64,000 nt of DNA from Pleurocapsa minor GSE-CHR-MK 17-07R (GTDB lineage Bacteria; Chloroflexota; Anaerolineae; Aggregatilineales; Phototrophicaceae), in assembly GCA_019359125.1 (NCBI GenBank), contig JAHHHY010000012.1, positions 140,487 to 204,486 on the forward strand, in the 5' to 3' direction. The stretch's first letter is position 1. Each line of letters begins with the position of its first letter. Made by a program: the position numbers and the translations under genes. The notes beneath the pieces are model-generated. The model worked only from the letters and a program-made list of their open reading frames with translations, did not search any database and had not been told where the DNA came from. This document shows, piece after piece, positions 16,098-24,488 of this stretch.

Positions 16098-16370
16098 ATG
16101 CCCAGCATCAAGATTCCCACGCCGCTTCGTGTCTACGCCAGCGGCCAGGCCCAGGTCAATGTCAGCGGCGCAACCATCGGTGAAGCGCTCAACGACCTGA
16201 CGACGCAGTTCCCCGATCTGCGCCCGCACCTGTTCAAAGACGACCAGCTGCGCAGTTTCGTCAATGTATTCATCGGCGACGAGGACATCCGCTTTCTGAA
16301 CGGTCTGGACAGCGACATCGCTGAGACAGACACGCTGCGTATCATCCCGTCGATTGCCGGCGGCCAGTAA
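16098..16370 (+). CDS. hcyS: ThiS/MoaD-like sulfur carrier with Gly-Gly-Gln tail, HcyS-like
   Basis: A 90-residue beta-grasp carrier: an N-terminal IPTPLRVYASGQAQV strand, a central helix (TIGEALNDLTTQFPDL) and the C-terminal SIAGGQ. Active carriers end in Gly-Gly, which is adenylated and converted to a thiocarboxylate. Here one Gln follows, so a protease must remove it first. HcyS of Wolinella succinogenes likewise carries one extra residue (Ala) that HcyD removes. The JAMM protease at 11781 is the obvious candidate. AAGGAG (16079-16084) lies 13 nt before the ATG. Next in the operon are a DUF4395 protein, a thioredoxin and the E1-like enzyme. Confidence 0.85.
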   Translation: MPSIKIPTPLRVYASGQAQVNVSGATIGEALNDLTTQFPDLRPHLFKDDQLRSFVNVFIGDEDIRFLNGLDSDIAETDTLRIIPSIAGGQ

Positions 16371-16420
16371 GTCAACCAGTCAGCATGCCGCGGGAGTGCA
16401 TCCCGGAAAGCAGCCACATC

Positions 16421-16882
16421 ATGACCGCATCTGAAGCGTCCAGGCGTGTCGATCAATCGGGCTTAAAGGTCGGCCAGGCCACCACCATCATCGCGCTCGT
16501 CATCGCCTTTGTCCTGGCCAGCCCGCTGATCGTGCTGCTGGTCGGCATCGCGCAGCTGCTGGGCGCGCTTGACTCGCCGTACGGACCGTATCGCCTGCTC
16601 TATCAAAACGTGCTCAAGCCGCGCGGCATCGTCAAGCCAAATGTGATTCCTGACAATCCGGAGCCGCATCGCTTCGCCATGCTGGTCGGCGCGATCTTCA
16701 ATTTTGCCGCGACCGCGTTCCTGCTGCTGGGCGCACCGGCCGTGGGATGGGTGCTGGTGTGGGTGGTGATCGTGCTGGCCAATCTGAATTTCTGGCTGAA
16801 TTTCTGCGCTGGCTGCTGGATGTATTATCAGGCGAACAAACTCGGCATCCCCGGCTTCGACCGCGCGCCGCTGGCCCGGTAA
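16421..16882 (+). CDS. DUF4395 membrane protein with CxxC
   Basis: A 153-residue membrane protein of the DUF4395 family. Hydrophobic segments lie at about residues 21-48, 86-104 and 107-126. A CAGC motif (Cys129, Cys132, in NFCAGCWMYYQ) follows the last helix and looks like a thiol-redox pair. The next gene, 14 bases on, encodes a membrane-anchored thioredoxin, and this pair recurs as a unit in many bacteria; I infer a transmembrane thiol or sulfur-handling role. ATG 16421 follows GGAAAGCAG. The substrate is unknown. Confidence 0.8.
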   Translation: MTASEASRRVDQSGLKVGQATTIIALVIAFVLASPLIVLLVGIAQLLGALDSPYGPYRLLYQNVLKPRGIVKPNVIPDNPEPHRFAMLVGAIFNFAATAFLLLGAPAVGWVLVWVVIVLANLNFWLNFCAGCWMYYQANKLGIPGFDRAPLAR

Positions 16883-16896
16883 AGGATCATTTGACC

Positions 16897-17331
16897 ATGC
16901 TTGAACGCCTGATTCTGGCTGTGCTGCTGCTGGCTGTCGGATTTATCGCTTACCGACTGGCCATCGCGGCGCAGAAACGACGCACAACCGGGCTGATCGA
17001 TCAGACGGCGGAAGCCGCCGCGCTGCCTGCCGCCCCGGCGACGATTATGTATTTCACCACGCCCACCTGCGTCGCCTGCCGCACCACCCAGCGGCCGGCG
17101 CTGGAGCTGGTAAAGCAGACCGTGCACGACAATGTACGAGTCGTCACGATTGATGCGTCTGAACAACCAGAGGTTGCTGGCAAGTGGGGCGTGTTTTCAG
17201 CGCCCACCACCTTTGTCATCGATCATCAGGGCCGGACAGTTGCTGTAAACCACGGGGTGGCAGATGCGCAAACGCTGCTGAAGCAGCTCCGCAGCGCCAG
17301 CCCAACCTATGTATTTGAGGGAGCCTCATGA
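16897..17331 (+). CDS. Membrane-anchored thioredoxin-like protein
   Basis: A 144-residue protein. One N-terminal transmembrane helix (about 4-24) is followed by a thioredoxin fold with active site C58-V-A-C61 (TPTCVACRT) and the cis-Pro loop (SAPTTFVID). The CVAC pair differs from the CGPC of bulk thioredoxin, so a dedicated partner is likely. It follows the DUF4395 gene at 14 bases and its stop overlaps the next start in ATGA, so it is translationally coupled to the E1-like/rhodanese enzyme. A role in reducing persulfide or disulfide on the sulfur-transfer proteins is inferred. Confidence 0.88.
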   Translation: MLERLILAVLLLAVGFIAYRLAIAAQKRRTTGLIDQTAEAAALPAAPATIMYFTTPTCVACRTTQRPALELVKQTVHDNVRVVTIDASEQPEVAGKWGVFSAPTTFVIDHQGRTVAVNHGVADAQTLLKQLRSASPTYVFEGAS

Positions 17332-18590
17332 CCAATCCTGTCGTCACAAAACTGGGTGACCTGACCAACGCGGAAATCAACCGCTATGGCCGCCACCTGA
17401 TCATGCCCGAATTCGGCCTCGACGGCCAGCGCCGCCTGAAAGCTGCCAGCGTGCTGCTGATCGGCACGGGCGGGCTGGGCAGCCCGCTGGCGCTCTATCT
17501 GGCCGCCGCTGGTGTTGGCCGCATCGGCCTGGTCGATTACGACATCGTGGAAGAAACCAACCTGCAACGCCAGGTCATCCACGGCATCAGCAGCGTGGGC
17601 AAAAGCAAGATCGAAAGCGCCGCCAAACGCATTCTGGATATCAATCCGAATGTGACAATCGACAAGTATGAAGTGCCGTTCACCAGCGACAATGCGCTGG
17701 AAATCGCCGCGCCCTATGACGTGATTATCGACGGCACGGATAATTTCCCGACGCGCTATCTGGTCAACGATGTGTGCGTGAAGCTGGGCAAGCCGAACGT
17801 GTATGGCAGCGTGCTGCGCTTTGAAGGCCAGCTCAGCGTGTTTTACGCGCAGGAAGGCCCGTGCTACCGCTGCATGTTCCCCGAGCCTCCCCCGCCCGGC
17901 CTGGTGCCGAGCTGCGCCGAGGGCGGCGTGCTGGGCGTGCTGCCAGGCATCATCGGCACGATGCAGGCCACCGAGGCCGTCAAGCTGATTACCGGCGTGG
18001 GCGACCCGATGATTGGGCGTATGCTGCTGTTCGATGCGCTGGAGATGAGCTTCACCACCATCAAGGTGCGCAAGAACCCGAAGTGCCCGGTGTGCTCAAT
18101 CCCGCGTGAAGAAGTCGAGCTGATCGATTACGAGCAGTTCTGCGGCGTGCCGGCGCACGACCATGTGCCGACGCCCATCAGCGTGACCGAAAACGGCGTC
18201 GTGGTGAACAAGAACGTCCCGATTCCGCAGATTACCTCGGTCGAGCTGAAGGCGCGCATCGATGCGGGCGAAGACCTGTTCCTGGTGGACGTGCGCAACC
18301 CCGAAGAATGGGAAATCGCGCAGATCGACCACAATCTGGAGATTCCCAAGCCGCGCATCATGACCGCCGCCGAGCAGGTGAAGCTGGGCCAGCAGGCGCT
18401 GGTGGACAGCGTGCTGAACTCGATCCCGCGTGACCGCGAGGTCATCATCTACTGCCGGTCGGGCGCACGCAGCACCGATGTCATCACCGCGCTGCGCGAC
18501 CTGGGCTTCGACCCGAACAAGCTGGTCAACCTGGAAGGCGGCATTCTGGGCTGGGCGCGCAACGTCGACCATACGATGCCTGTGTACTAG
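17328..18590 (+). CDS. E1-like adenylyltransferase fused to rhodanese, HcyF/MoeZ-like
   Basis: A 420-residue ThiF/MoeB-family enzyme. Residues about 15-260 form the adenylation domain: nucleotide loop GTGGLGSP, Arg-rich NLQRQVIHG, IDGTDNFPTRYLVND, and Zn ligands CYRC (~179) and CPVC (~254). Residues about 305-420 form a rhodanese domain with catalytic Cys376 (IIYCRSGARSTD). It would adenylate the C-terminal Gly of the carrier and deliver persulfide sulfur to form the thiocarboxylate. MoeB/MoeZ/ThiF enzymes can serve more than one carrier, so it may also act in molybdopterin or thiamine synthesis. Linkage to hcyS, metY and the JAMM protease points to homocysteine. A strong terminator follows. 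Confidence 0.9.
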   Translation: MTNPVVTKLGDLTNAEINRYGRHLIMPEFGLDGQRRLKAASVLLIGTGGLGSPLALYLAAAGVGRIGLVDYDIVEETNLQRQVIHGISSVGKSKIESAAKRILDINPNVTIDKYEVPFTSDNALEIAAPYDVIIDGTDNFPTRYLVNDVCVKLGKPNVYGSVLRFEGQLSVFYAQEGPCYRCMFPEPPPPGLVPSCAEGGVLGVLPGIIGTMQATEAVKLITGVGDPMIGRMLLFDALEMSFTTIKVRKNPKCPVCSIPREEVELIDYEQFCGVPAHDHVPTPISVTENGVVVNKNVPIPQITSVELKARIDAGEDLFLVDVRNPEEWEIAQIDHNLEIPKPRIMTAAEQVKLGQQALVDSVLNSIPRDREVIIYCRSGARSTDVITALRDLGFDPNKLVNLEGGILGWARNVDHTMPVY

Positions 18591-18614
18591 GCCGACGGCT
18601 ACATCTATTCACAT

Positions 18615-18657
18615 CAAAAAAGAGGGTGCGCCTGCACAGGCGCACCCTCTTTTTATT
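18615..18657. terminator. Bidirectional terminator ending the sulfur locus
   Basis: A 12-bp stem AGAGGGTGCGCC / GGCGCACCCTCT (18621-18632, 18639-18650) has six A on the left and TTTTATTT on the right. It separates the locus from the convergent esterase gene. Confidence 0.9.
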
Positions 18658-18669
18658 TCCTGGTATGAC

Positions 18670-19725
18670 CTAGCGGCCGTAGAGCGCCGTCAGCGCCCGC
18701 GCCAGAGTGTTCGACCAGGCAGTGTAATTGTGCCCGGCGTTAAACTCGTGATACGCCACGTCATACTGCTTCTTTTGCAGCGCGTCGTGCATGCGCCGGT
18801 TGCAGTCCAGCAGCCATTCCATCGTCCCGACATCCTGATAAATCTTCAGCGGCAGCTTGTCGCCCCGCGAAACCAGGTCGAAGACCGGATGCGGGCGCGG
18901 CACCTCCATGCCAAATTCAAACGCACCGCTTTGCGAGAGCACATGACCAAACTGCTCGTGCATGCGCAGCCCGGTATACAGCGCCATCAGCCCGCCCATT
19001 GAGGCGCCCATCACGCCCCATGCACCGGGATGCCGCTTCGTATCGACCGGGTTCAGCAGGGGTAATGCCGCCGGCAGCACGGCGTACTGAAGCCACAGCA
19101 GCGTGTACTCATTCGCCATATATTCCAGCATGCGCAGGCTTTTGCCATTCTCGATCATCACCAGGCCAACCGGCCAGATGCGCTTGTCGGCAATCAGGTT
19201 GTCCACCACCGTGACCAGATGCCCGCGTTTGAGGTAGTCCGGCCCATCCCAGCACACGATGATCGGATACGGGTCGGTGGTGCCCGGCGGCGCATACACA
19301 TGCACAGCGCGCTTGTTACCCGCCCCCGCGCGCGCCGTATTCACCTGTATTTTGGTGACTGTGCCCTGCGCTGTACCAAAGCGGCGTTTCGTCAGCGGGT
19401 CAGGCGACGCATCCGGCATGTACAACGCCGAGTTGTAGCCGTTGACGCCGTTCCACACGCGCCGTTTGTTCAGCGGGTCCTTTAGGCGGTCCTCCGGCTT
19501 TGAAGACGCAAAATAGGCGTACTCGACATAGGCATCCATTGGAAATGTAAGCGTCGCAGTCCACAGGTTCGGCCCGGCGGCATGCATGCGCACCGCCTCG
19601 TCCATGTTCCAGCCATTGAAATCCCCGGCGAGTAGCGGGGCGGCCTCGCCAGACCAGACAAAAGTGGCATGTTTACCATCAATCAGCGGGTGGCCCGCCT
19701 GCCGCGCACGCTCCAGAAGCTGCAT
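18670..19725 (-). CDS. Esterase-D/enterochelin-esterase-like hydrolase with N-terminal E-set domain
   Basis: A 351-residue protein. Residues about 15-95 form an early-set (CBM48-like) beta domain (PLLAGDFNGWNMDEAVRM, VEYAYF). The rest is an alpha/beta hydrolase of the Fes/IroE/esterase-D type, with the nucleophile Ser in VMGASMGGLMALY and a C-terminal His in NAGHNYTAW. This layout is shared with enterochelin esterase-like proteins, but no siderophore genes are nearby and there is no signal peptide, so the substrate is unknown. ATG 19725 is preceded by AAGGAGGG; the frame upstream is open but has no such site. It lies 22 bases after the acetyltransferase gene, probably in the same operon. Confidence 0.85.
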   Translation of the reverse strand: MQLLERARQAGHPLIDGKHATFVWSGEAAPLLAGDFNGWNMDEAVRMHAAGPNLWTATLTFPMDAYVEYAYFASSKPEDRLKDPLNKRRVWNGVNGYNSALYMPDASPDPLTKRRFGTAQGTVTKIQVNTARAGAGNKRAVHVYAPPGTTDPYPIIVCWDGPDYLKRGHLVTVVDNLIADKRIWPVGLVMIENGKSLRMLEYMANEYTLLWLQYAVLPAALPLLNPVDTKRHPGAWGVMGASMGGLMALYTGLRMHEQFGHVLSQSGAFEFGMEVPRPHPVFDLVSRGDKLPLKIYQDVGTMEWLLDCNRRMHDALQKKQYDVAYHEFNAGHNYTAWSNTLARALTALYGR

Positions 19726-19747
19726 GAATTCGCCCTCCTTGCTGCGG

Positions 19748-20287
19748 TCACAGGTAACGCTCTGGCATTTGCTCCTCAATCGTATCGTAAATGACAAACC
19801 CGCGCTTCTGATAATTGGGCAGCGCGCCGGGGGCGTCCAGGTTGCAGGTATGCACCCAGATGCGCCCCGCGCCCTCATCCCACGCCCGCGCGATAGCCGC
19901 GCTCAGCAGCGCCCTGCCATAGCCACGCCCCACGAAGCCCGGCCGCAGCCCAAAATACGCCAGCTCGGTGGACTTGTCAGGCGCGCTGACCAGCTCGAAA
20001 TAGCCGGCCGGGGCACCTCGCACATACATGACATGGATGCTCACGTTGGGGCGCGCAATCAGCCCGGCCAGTTCGTCTTCAGGCATGAGGATGCGGTCGC
20101 GCCAGCGCCAGGCCTCGCCTACTGCCGTATAGAGGAACTTGTAGTAGCGCACATCGGGCTGGCGCAGCGCCAGCATCACGACATCGTCGTCCGCATCGGC
20201 AGGCCCGGCAGGCATAAACTGCGCCGGGTCGGTCATGTGCAGATACCAGGTAATGAGCGTTTCAGGAACGCGAGAGTCGGGGGTCAC
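19748..20287 (-). CDS. GNAT-family N-acetyltransferase
   Basis: A 179-residue protein of the Gcn5-related fold. The acetyl-CoA-binding motif A is visible as LAYFGLRPGFVGRGYGRALLSAAI, in which R-G-Y-G-R gives the pyrophosphate loop. The NYQKRGFVIYDT segment matches motif B. The substrate cannot be deduced. The start is GTG 20287, with AAGGA about 10 nt upstream. It is divergent from the acyl-CoA dehydrogenase and probably cotranscribed with the esterase downstream. Confidence 0.85.
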   Translation of the reverse strand: MTPDSRVPETLITWYLHMTDPAQFMPAGPADADDDVVMLALRQPDVRYYKFLYTAVGEAWRWRDRILMPEDELAGLIARPNVSIHVMYVRGAPAGYFELVSAPDKSTELAYFGLRPGFVGRGYGRALLSAAIARAWDEGAGRIWVHTCNLDAPGALPNYQKRGFVIYDTIEEQMPERYL

Positions 20288-20318
20288 GATGGTTATTCCT
20301 TAAGTAAGGCACATTCTG

Positions 20319-20324
20319 TATAAT
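20319..20324 (+). promoter_or_regulatory. -10 element upstream of acyl-CoA dehydrogenase
   Basis: A perfect TATAAT lies about 100 bases before the dehydrogenase start, in the divergent gap. No good -35 is visible. Confidence 0.5.
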
Positions 20325-20423
20325 GTTGGGAAATAATTGTCCTCGGAACAACTCGCTGCGCCAGTGCAGATTATCCGGATGCGTCCTCGCGCCCTGTTGT
20401 TCACAGCCGAAAAAGGTCACGCT

Positions 20424-21644
20424 ATGGATTTTTCTCTGAATCAGGAGCAGCTCGCTGCTCAGAAGATGGTCCGCGATTATGTTGCCAAGGAAGTCATCCC
20501 GGTCGTCGGGGAATGGGACCGCAAGCAGGAGCTGAATCCGGCCACGCTGCCGCGCATGGCTGAGCTGGGCATCCTGGGCATCTCGATTCCCGTGCGTTAC
20601 GGCGGCCAGGGCTTCGACTATATCACGCTGGGGCTGGTGTGCGAGGAGCTGGAACGCGGCGATACCACGTCCCGCGTGATTATGTCGGTGCACTTCGGCC
20701 TGAACTCACTCTCGCTGCTCCAGTGGGGCACCGAAGAACAGAAGCAAAAGTTCCTCGTGCCGCAGGCGCGTGGCGAAAAGTATGCCGCCTTTGGCCTAAC
20801 CGAACCGGGCGCGGGCAGCGACGTGGTCAACATGACCTCGACGGCGCGCCGCGTGGGCGACAAGTACATCCTGAACGGCGAGAAAATGTGGATCAGCCTG
20901 GCCTCAAAGGCGCATCACTTCCTCGTCATCGCCAAGACTGACCCGTCGGCCGGCCACAAGGGCATGACCGCCTTCATCGTGACCAGCGACATGCCCGGCG
21001 TCACCACCGGCGACATCCACGGCAAGCTGGGTGTGCGCGCAGGCAGCACCGGCTGGATCAACATGGAGAACGTCGAAGTCCCGGTCGAGAATCGCCTCGG
21101 CGAAGAAGGCGAAGGCTTCAAGGTGGCGATGGGCGCGCTGGACAACGGCCGCTACACCGTGGCCGCAGGCGCGGTCGGCCTGATTCGCGCGTGCCTGGAA
21201 GAAAGCACGAAGTATGCCAAGGAGCGCAAGACCGGCGGCAAGCCGATCGCCGAGCATCAGCTCATCAAGCAGAAGCTGGCCTACATGACCAACTGGTATG
21301 AAAGCTCGCGCCTGCTGTACCTGAAGGCCGGCTGGATGAAGAACGAAGGCGTCCGCAACACGCGTGAAACCGGCCTGGCCAAGTGGGTCGCCACCGACTT
21401 CAGCGTGCAGGCCGCGCTGGAAGCCGTGCAGATTCACGGCTCATACGGCTTCAGCGATGAATACCCGGTGGAGCGCTACCTGCGCAACAGCAAGGGCGGC
21501 GTGATTTACGAAGGCACCAGCGAGATTCATCAGCTCATGCAGGCCGACTACGTGCTGGGCAACCGCGACGACAAGCCGCTGCGCTGCGAGCTGCCGGCCT
21601 ACGATGCCGAATACTGGCAGGCCGAGCCTGAGGCCGTGCGCTAG
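20424..21644 (+). CDS. Acyl-CoA dehydrogenase
   Basis: A 406-residue FAD flavoenzyme that oxidises acyl-CoA to enoyl-CoA and passes electrons to ETF; etfBA is encoded at 28.6-30.4 kb. Family motifs: [21 protein letters not shown] (FAD/substrate loop), [21 protein letters not shown], and the C-terminal [36 protein letters not shown], in which the Glu before GTSEIH is at the catalytic-base position of short/medium-chain enzymes. ATG 20424 follows AAAAGG. Chain-length preference cannot be read. Confidence 0.94.
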   Translation: MDFSLNQEQLAAQKMVRDYVAKEVIPVVGEWDRKQELNPATLPRMAELGILGISIPVRYGGQGFDYITLGLVCEELERGDTTSRVIMSVHFGLNSLSLLQWGTEEQKQKFLVPQARGEKYAAFGLTEPGAGSDVVNMTSTARRVGDKYILNGEKMWISLASKAHHFLVIAKTDPSAGHKGMTAFIVTSDMPGVTTGDIHGKLGVRAGSTGWINMENVEVPVENRLGEEGEGFKVAMGALDNGRYTVAAGAVGLIRACLEESTKYAKERKTGGKPIAEHQLIKQKLAYMTNWYESSRLLYLKAGWMKNEGVRNTRETGLAKWVATDFSVQAALEAVQIHGSYGFSDEYPVERYLRNSKGGVIYEGTSEIHQLMQADYVLGNRDDKPLRCELPAYDAEYWQAEPEAVR

Positions 21645-21740
21645 GCTGAATCAGCCATTTCACACAGGGGTGGGTCATCGGCTCACCCCTGCTGGCACTT
21701 CCCCCATGCATGATTCGCTGGATGAGCAAGGAAAATCGTC

Positions 21741-22367
21741 ATGCAGATTGAAAAGTTTCCTGCCCCATCGGTGCAAAAAGTCAGCTTTGAGGATTTTCTG
21801 ATTCAGTATGACGGCGTGTCTGCTGAATGGCTGAATGGAGTCGTCGAGCGTATGTCTCCTGTGACAGGTCGTCATAATCGTCTGACGCGCTTCATCAGCA
21901 ACTATCTGGAATATTTCTGCGCGCTCAAAGACATCCCCTGCACGATCTTCACCGATACCGTCGTCATGCGCCTGGGCGATCGCGGGCGGGAACCGGATGT
22001 GATGCTCGTTCTGGGGCAGCACAGCGCACGCATCACCGGCGCCTATGTCGACGGCCCAGCCGATCTGATTGTCGAGATTGTGTCGCCTGAGAGCGATCGG
22101 CGCGACCGGGTGGAAAAACTGCAGGAGTACGAGTCCGGCGGCGTTGAAGAATACTGGATCATTGACCCAGCGTTCAGCGAAGCGCTGTTCTATCAGCGCG
22201 GAGCCGACGGGTTATACACGCGCATCAGCCCGGACAGCACGGGTCGTTATGCCAGCAGGGTCGTATCCGGCCTGCATTTTCCTGTAACCGCGCTGTGGCA
22301 GGATGCGCTGCCCGGCCTTTCGGAAATTATCGCGATGATTCAGACAGAATTGGGCAGCAATCCGTGA
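21741..22367 (+). CDS. Uma2-family protein (PD-(D/E)XK nuclease fold)
   Basis: A 208-residue DUF820/Uma2 protein. The nuclease-fold signature is present: REPDVMLV, then DLIVEIVSPESDRRDRVEKLQEYESGGVEEYWIIDP, supplying the Asp, Glu and nearby basic residue of a restriction-like active site. The family is widely expanded in Cyanobacteria and Chloroflexota, and its role is not established. CAAGGAAAA precedes the ATG. Its stop overlaps the GTG start of the next gene (GTGA), so the two are translationally coupled. Confidence 0.88.
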   Translation: MQIEKFPAPSVQKVSFEDFLIQYDGVSAEWLNGVVERMSPVTGRHNRLTRFISNYLEYFCALKDIPCTIFTDTVVMRLGDRGREPDVMLVLGQHSARITGAYVDGPADLIVEIVSPESDRRDRVEKLQEYESGGVEEYWIIDPAFSEALFYQRGADGLYTRISPDSTGRYASRVVSGLHFPVTALWQDALPGLSEIIAMIQTELGSNP

Positions 22368-23038
22368 AACTGATTTGTTTTGGCGACAGCCTGACCGCTG
22401 GCTCGTACGGCGGCAGCTATGTAAAGGCGATGCGGGCGCTCACCCCGGACATCAAAATCATCAACGGCGGCGTGGGCGGCGACACCGTCATCAACCTTCA
22501 GCAGCGCCTGGAATCCGACGTGCTGGACAAGCAGCCCGATAGCGTGTTTCTGATGATCGGTGGCAACGACGCCATTTCCTACAGCCAGCCCAAAACGCGC
22601 TCGTACTACCGCAACGCCAAAGGCATCCCTGATGGCGTGGTCACGCCCGATATGTTCGCGGCGGCCTATCGCGATGTGCTGATGCATCTGCATCTGGCCG
22701 GCATCGTGGTGCATGTGGGCTGCGCGCCGGTGGAATACAGCCCGACCGTGGTCGACACGTTCCGGCAGTATCACGCGCTGGCCAAAGAGGCCGCGAGCGC
22801 CTATAACGTGCCTGTGCTGGATATGCTGGACATGTTTTTGCCCCAGCACGTTCCCGCCCGCCCCGACCTGGACATCAACACCATCCTGACGATTGGCACA
22901 CGCGAGAAACGCGGCTGGACGGACTTTGAAACTGCACGCGCCGAAGGCGGATTCACCTTCACTTTTGACGGCCTGCACTTCATGCCCGAGGCGGCAGCAC
23001 GCATCGGCAGGCTCATCTCAGATTTCGTCGCCACTTAG
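22364..23038 (+). CDS. SGNH/GDSL hydrolase
   Basis: A 224-residue SGNH hydrolase. Block I has the nucleophile in CFGDSLTAGSYGGSY, block II a Gly in NGGVGGDTV, block III GGNDAISYS, and the C-terminal Asp/His pair is in FDGLHFMPEAA. There is no signal peptide, so it is probably a cytoplasmic lipase or esterase of unknown substrate. The GTG start at 22364 overlaps the Uma2 stop; the protein then begins directly with the first beta strand (MKLICFGDS), which supports this start. Confidence 0.9.
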   Translation: MKLICFGDSLTAGSYGGSYVKAMRALTPDIKIINGGVGGDTVINLQQRLESDVLDKQPDSVFLMIGGNDAISYSQPKTRSYYRNAKGIPDGVVTPDMFAAAYRDVLMHLHLAGIVVHVGCAPVEYSPTVVDTFRQYHALAKEAASAYNVPVLDMLDMFLPQHVPARPDLDINTILTIGTREKRGWTDFETARAEGGFTFTFDGLHFMPEAAARIGRLISDFVAT

Positions 23039-23102
23039 CCAGCTATAAGCATTGCCCTCTACACTGTAACAGTATCGAAACATAGCAGTCAGGGTGTGTC
23101 TC

Positions 23103-23231
23103 ATGGTCGCGGCGAACGAATCGCGCATGTCCGTCTTCATCAGCATCTTCACAGTGGTCACCACCCTCGCAGTTGGCATTTACGCACATCTGGTCATCCA
23201 GAGCCGCGTACGCCGAGGGCTGCACACCTAG
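23103..23231 (+). CDS. Small single-pass membrane protein (hypothetical)
   Basis: A 42-codon frame from ATG 23103. The central segment (about residues 10-32: SVFISIFTVVTTLAVGIYAHLVI) is a likely transmembrane helix, followed by a basic tail (QSRVRRGLH) that would stay in the cytoplasm. A weak CAGGGTG lies 7-13 nt upstream and a terminator follows at 23261. I recognise no family. It is short enough that chance cannot be excluded. Confidence 0.4.
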   Translation: MVAANESRMSVFISIFTVVTTLAVGIYAHLVIQSRVRRGLHT

Positions 23232-23260
23232 CCGCAGCCTTATTCTCCAGCGCTCTCATA

Positions 23261-23300
23261 AAAACATCCCCGGTGCACTCACGCATCGGGGATGTTTTTT
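23261..23300. terminator. Bidirectional terminator
   Basis: Stem AAACATCCCCG / CGGGGATGTTT (about 23262-23272, 23287-23297), A-rich to the left and with a T-run to the right. Confidence 0.85.
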
Positions 23301-23367
23301 TGCAACTTAGCCGCCCGTGCCCGCGTATAGTCTGGCATAACAGTTGTGTGTGACCGAGGGGGTTATC

Positions 23368-23532
23368 ATGGGTTGTGGACGCGCTATTCTGTGCATTATT
23401 TTCCCGCCGCTGGCGGTGATCGACCGCGGGTGTGGCACGGTGCTGATCGTGTTCGCGCTGACGCTGGCGGGCTGGGTGCCGGGCGCCATCACCGCGCTGC
23501 TGCTGAACTACGAAGCCAGCTCACGGCGTTAA
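23368..23532 (+). CDS. YqaE/Pmp3-family small membrane protein
   Basis: A 54-residue protein with two hydrophobic helices (about 6-20 and 23-45) and the UPF0057/Pmp3 pattern: IIFPPLAVIDRGCGT, LIVFALTLAGWVPGAITALLL. Family members are stress-linked plasma-membrane proteolipids. The role here is inferred only from the family. ATG 23368 follows GAGGGGG; the in-frame GTG at 23344 would add nine residues without a ribosome-binding site. Confidence 0.85.
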   Translation: MGCGRAILCIIFPPLAVIDRGCGTVLIVFALTLAGWVPGAITALLLNYEASSRR

Positions 23533-23588
23533 CGGTCCTGCGCTATACTCGGGCGTGACGGTCTGCTTCACCCAAAAGGTCACGCCCG

Positions 23589-24419
23589 ATGAAATCCCGC
23601 TGGCAGAAATTCATTTCCTTCGAGTGGCTCACGATTTACCGCGCCGGGCTGCTGGTCGCCGCGCTGGCCATCGGCATCATGCTGCTTGGCTACGGCTTCG
23701 TACATGCTGATGAGCCGTTCGACCTCCGCGCCTTCATCGAAGAACTCTACGCCAATATCGCCAGTGAGTTATTTGGCATCGCCATCACTATCCTCATCAT
23801 CGACACCATTTATCGCCGCTATGATGAACGCGCCGAAAAACGGCGTGAACGCCAGCAACTGCGCAATCAACTGGGCAGTGGCATCAACGAAGTCGCCATT
23901 CGCGCCGCGGAAGAACTGCGCGCCTCTGGCTGGCTGACCGATGGCACCCTGCAAGGCGAAGACCTGCGCGTGGCCAATCTGGAAAAAGCCAAGCTGTGGC
24001 AAGCCGACTTGCAGGGCGTGAACTTTCAGTGGGCCAAGCTGCAGGGCGCCAACCTGAACGACGCCGTGCTGGCCGGGGCCAATTTCACCCAGGCCAATCT
24101 GACCGCCACCCGCCTGCGCGGGGCCGATATGCGCGGGGCATTGTGCACCGGCGCGAAAATGTACCGCGCGCACCTGGTCGCTGCCTTCCTGCAGGACGCC
24201 AAGCTAACCAATGCCCATCTGGAAGGCGCGAAGCTGACGGGTGCGCATCTGGAAGGGGCGGACCTGACCGGCGCGCATCTGGACGCGCTCACCATCCTGC
24301 CCGACGGCACGCCGTGGACAGAGTCGACCGATCTGACGCGCTTCACCAATTCCGGCCATCCCGATTACTTCCAGCCGGAAGTGCTGATTTCCAGCGAGCA
24401 CGACGTGGGCGACGAATAG
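23589..24419 (+). CDS. Membrane protein with cytoplasmic pentapeptide repeats
   Basis: A 276-residue protein. Two transmembrane helices (about 16-37 and 56-74) precede a charged coiled segment (RRYDERAEKRRERQQLRNQL), then about 20 pentapeptide repeats from residue ~118 to ~230 with the A(N/D)L-x-x pattern (GANLNDAVLAGANFTQANL). Such repeats fold as a right-handed quadrilateral beta helix. Some free-standing versions mimic DNA, but membrane-anchored ones like this are of unknown function. The C-terminal ~45 residues are unrelated. Confidence 0.85.
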   Translation: MKSRWQKFISFEWLTIYRAGLLVAALAIGIMLLGYGFVHADEPFDLRAFIEELYANIASELFGIAITILIIDTIYRRYDERAEKRRERQQLRNQLGSGINEVAIRAAEELRASGWLTDGTLQGEDLRVANLEKAKLWQADLQGVNFQWAKLQGANLNDAVLAGANFTQANLTATRLRGADMRGALCTGAKMYRAHLVAAFLQDAKLTNAHLEGAKLTGAHLEGADLTGAHLDALTILPDGTPWTESTDLTRFTNSGHPDYFQPEVLISSEHDVGDE

Positions 24420-24488
24420 CCCGCCTGCTTGCGCTATGCCCAACCCGTCCTACACTGGAACACAGGCACATGCGCAAAGGAGAACCTG

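Noticed and set aside
20337..20423. N-terminal extension of the acyl-CoA dehydrogenase
   Set aside because: The family begins at MDFSLNQEQ (20424), which has its own AAAAGG; the extension lies over the promoter.
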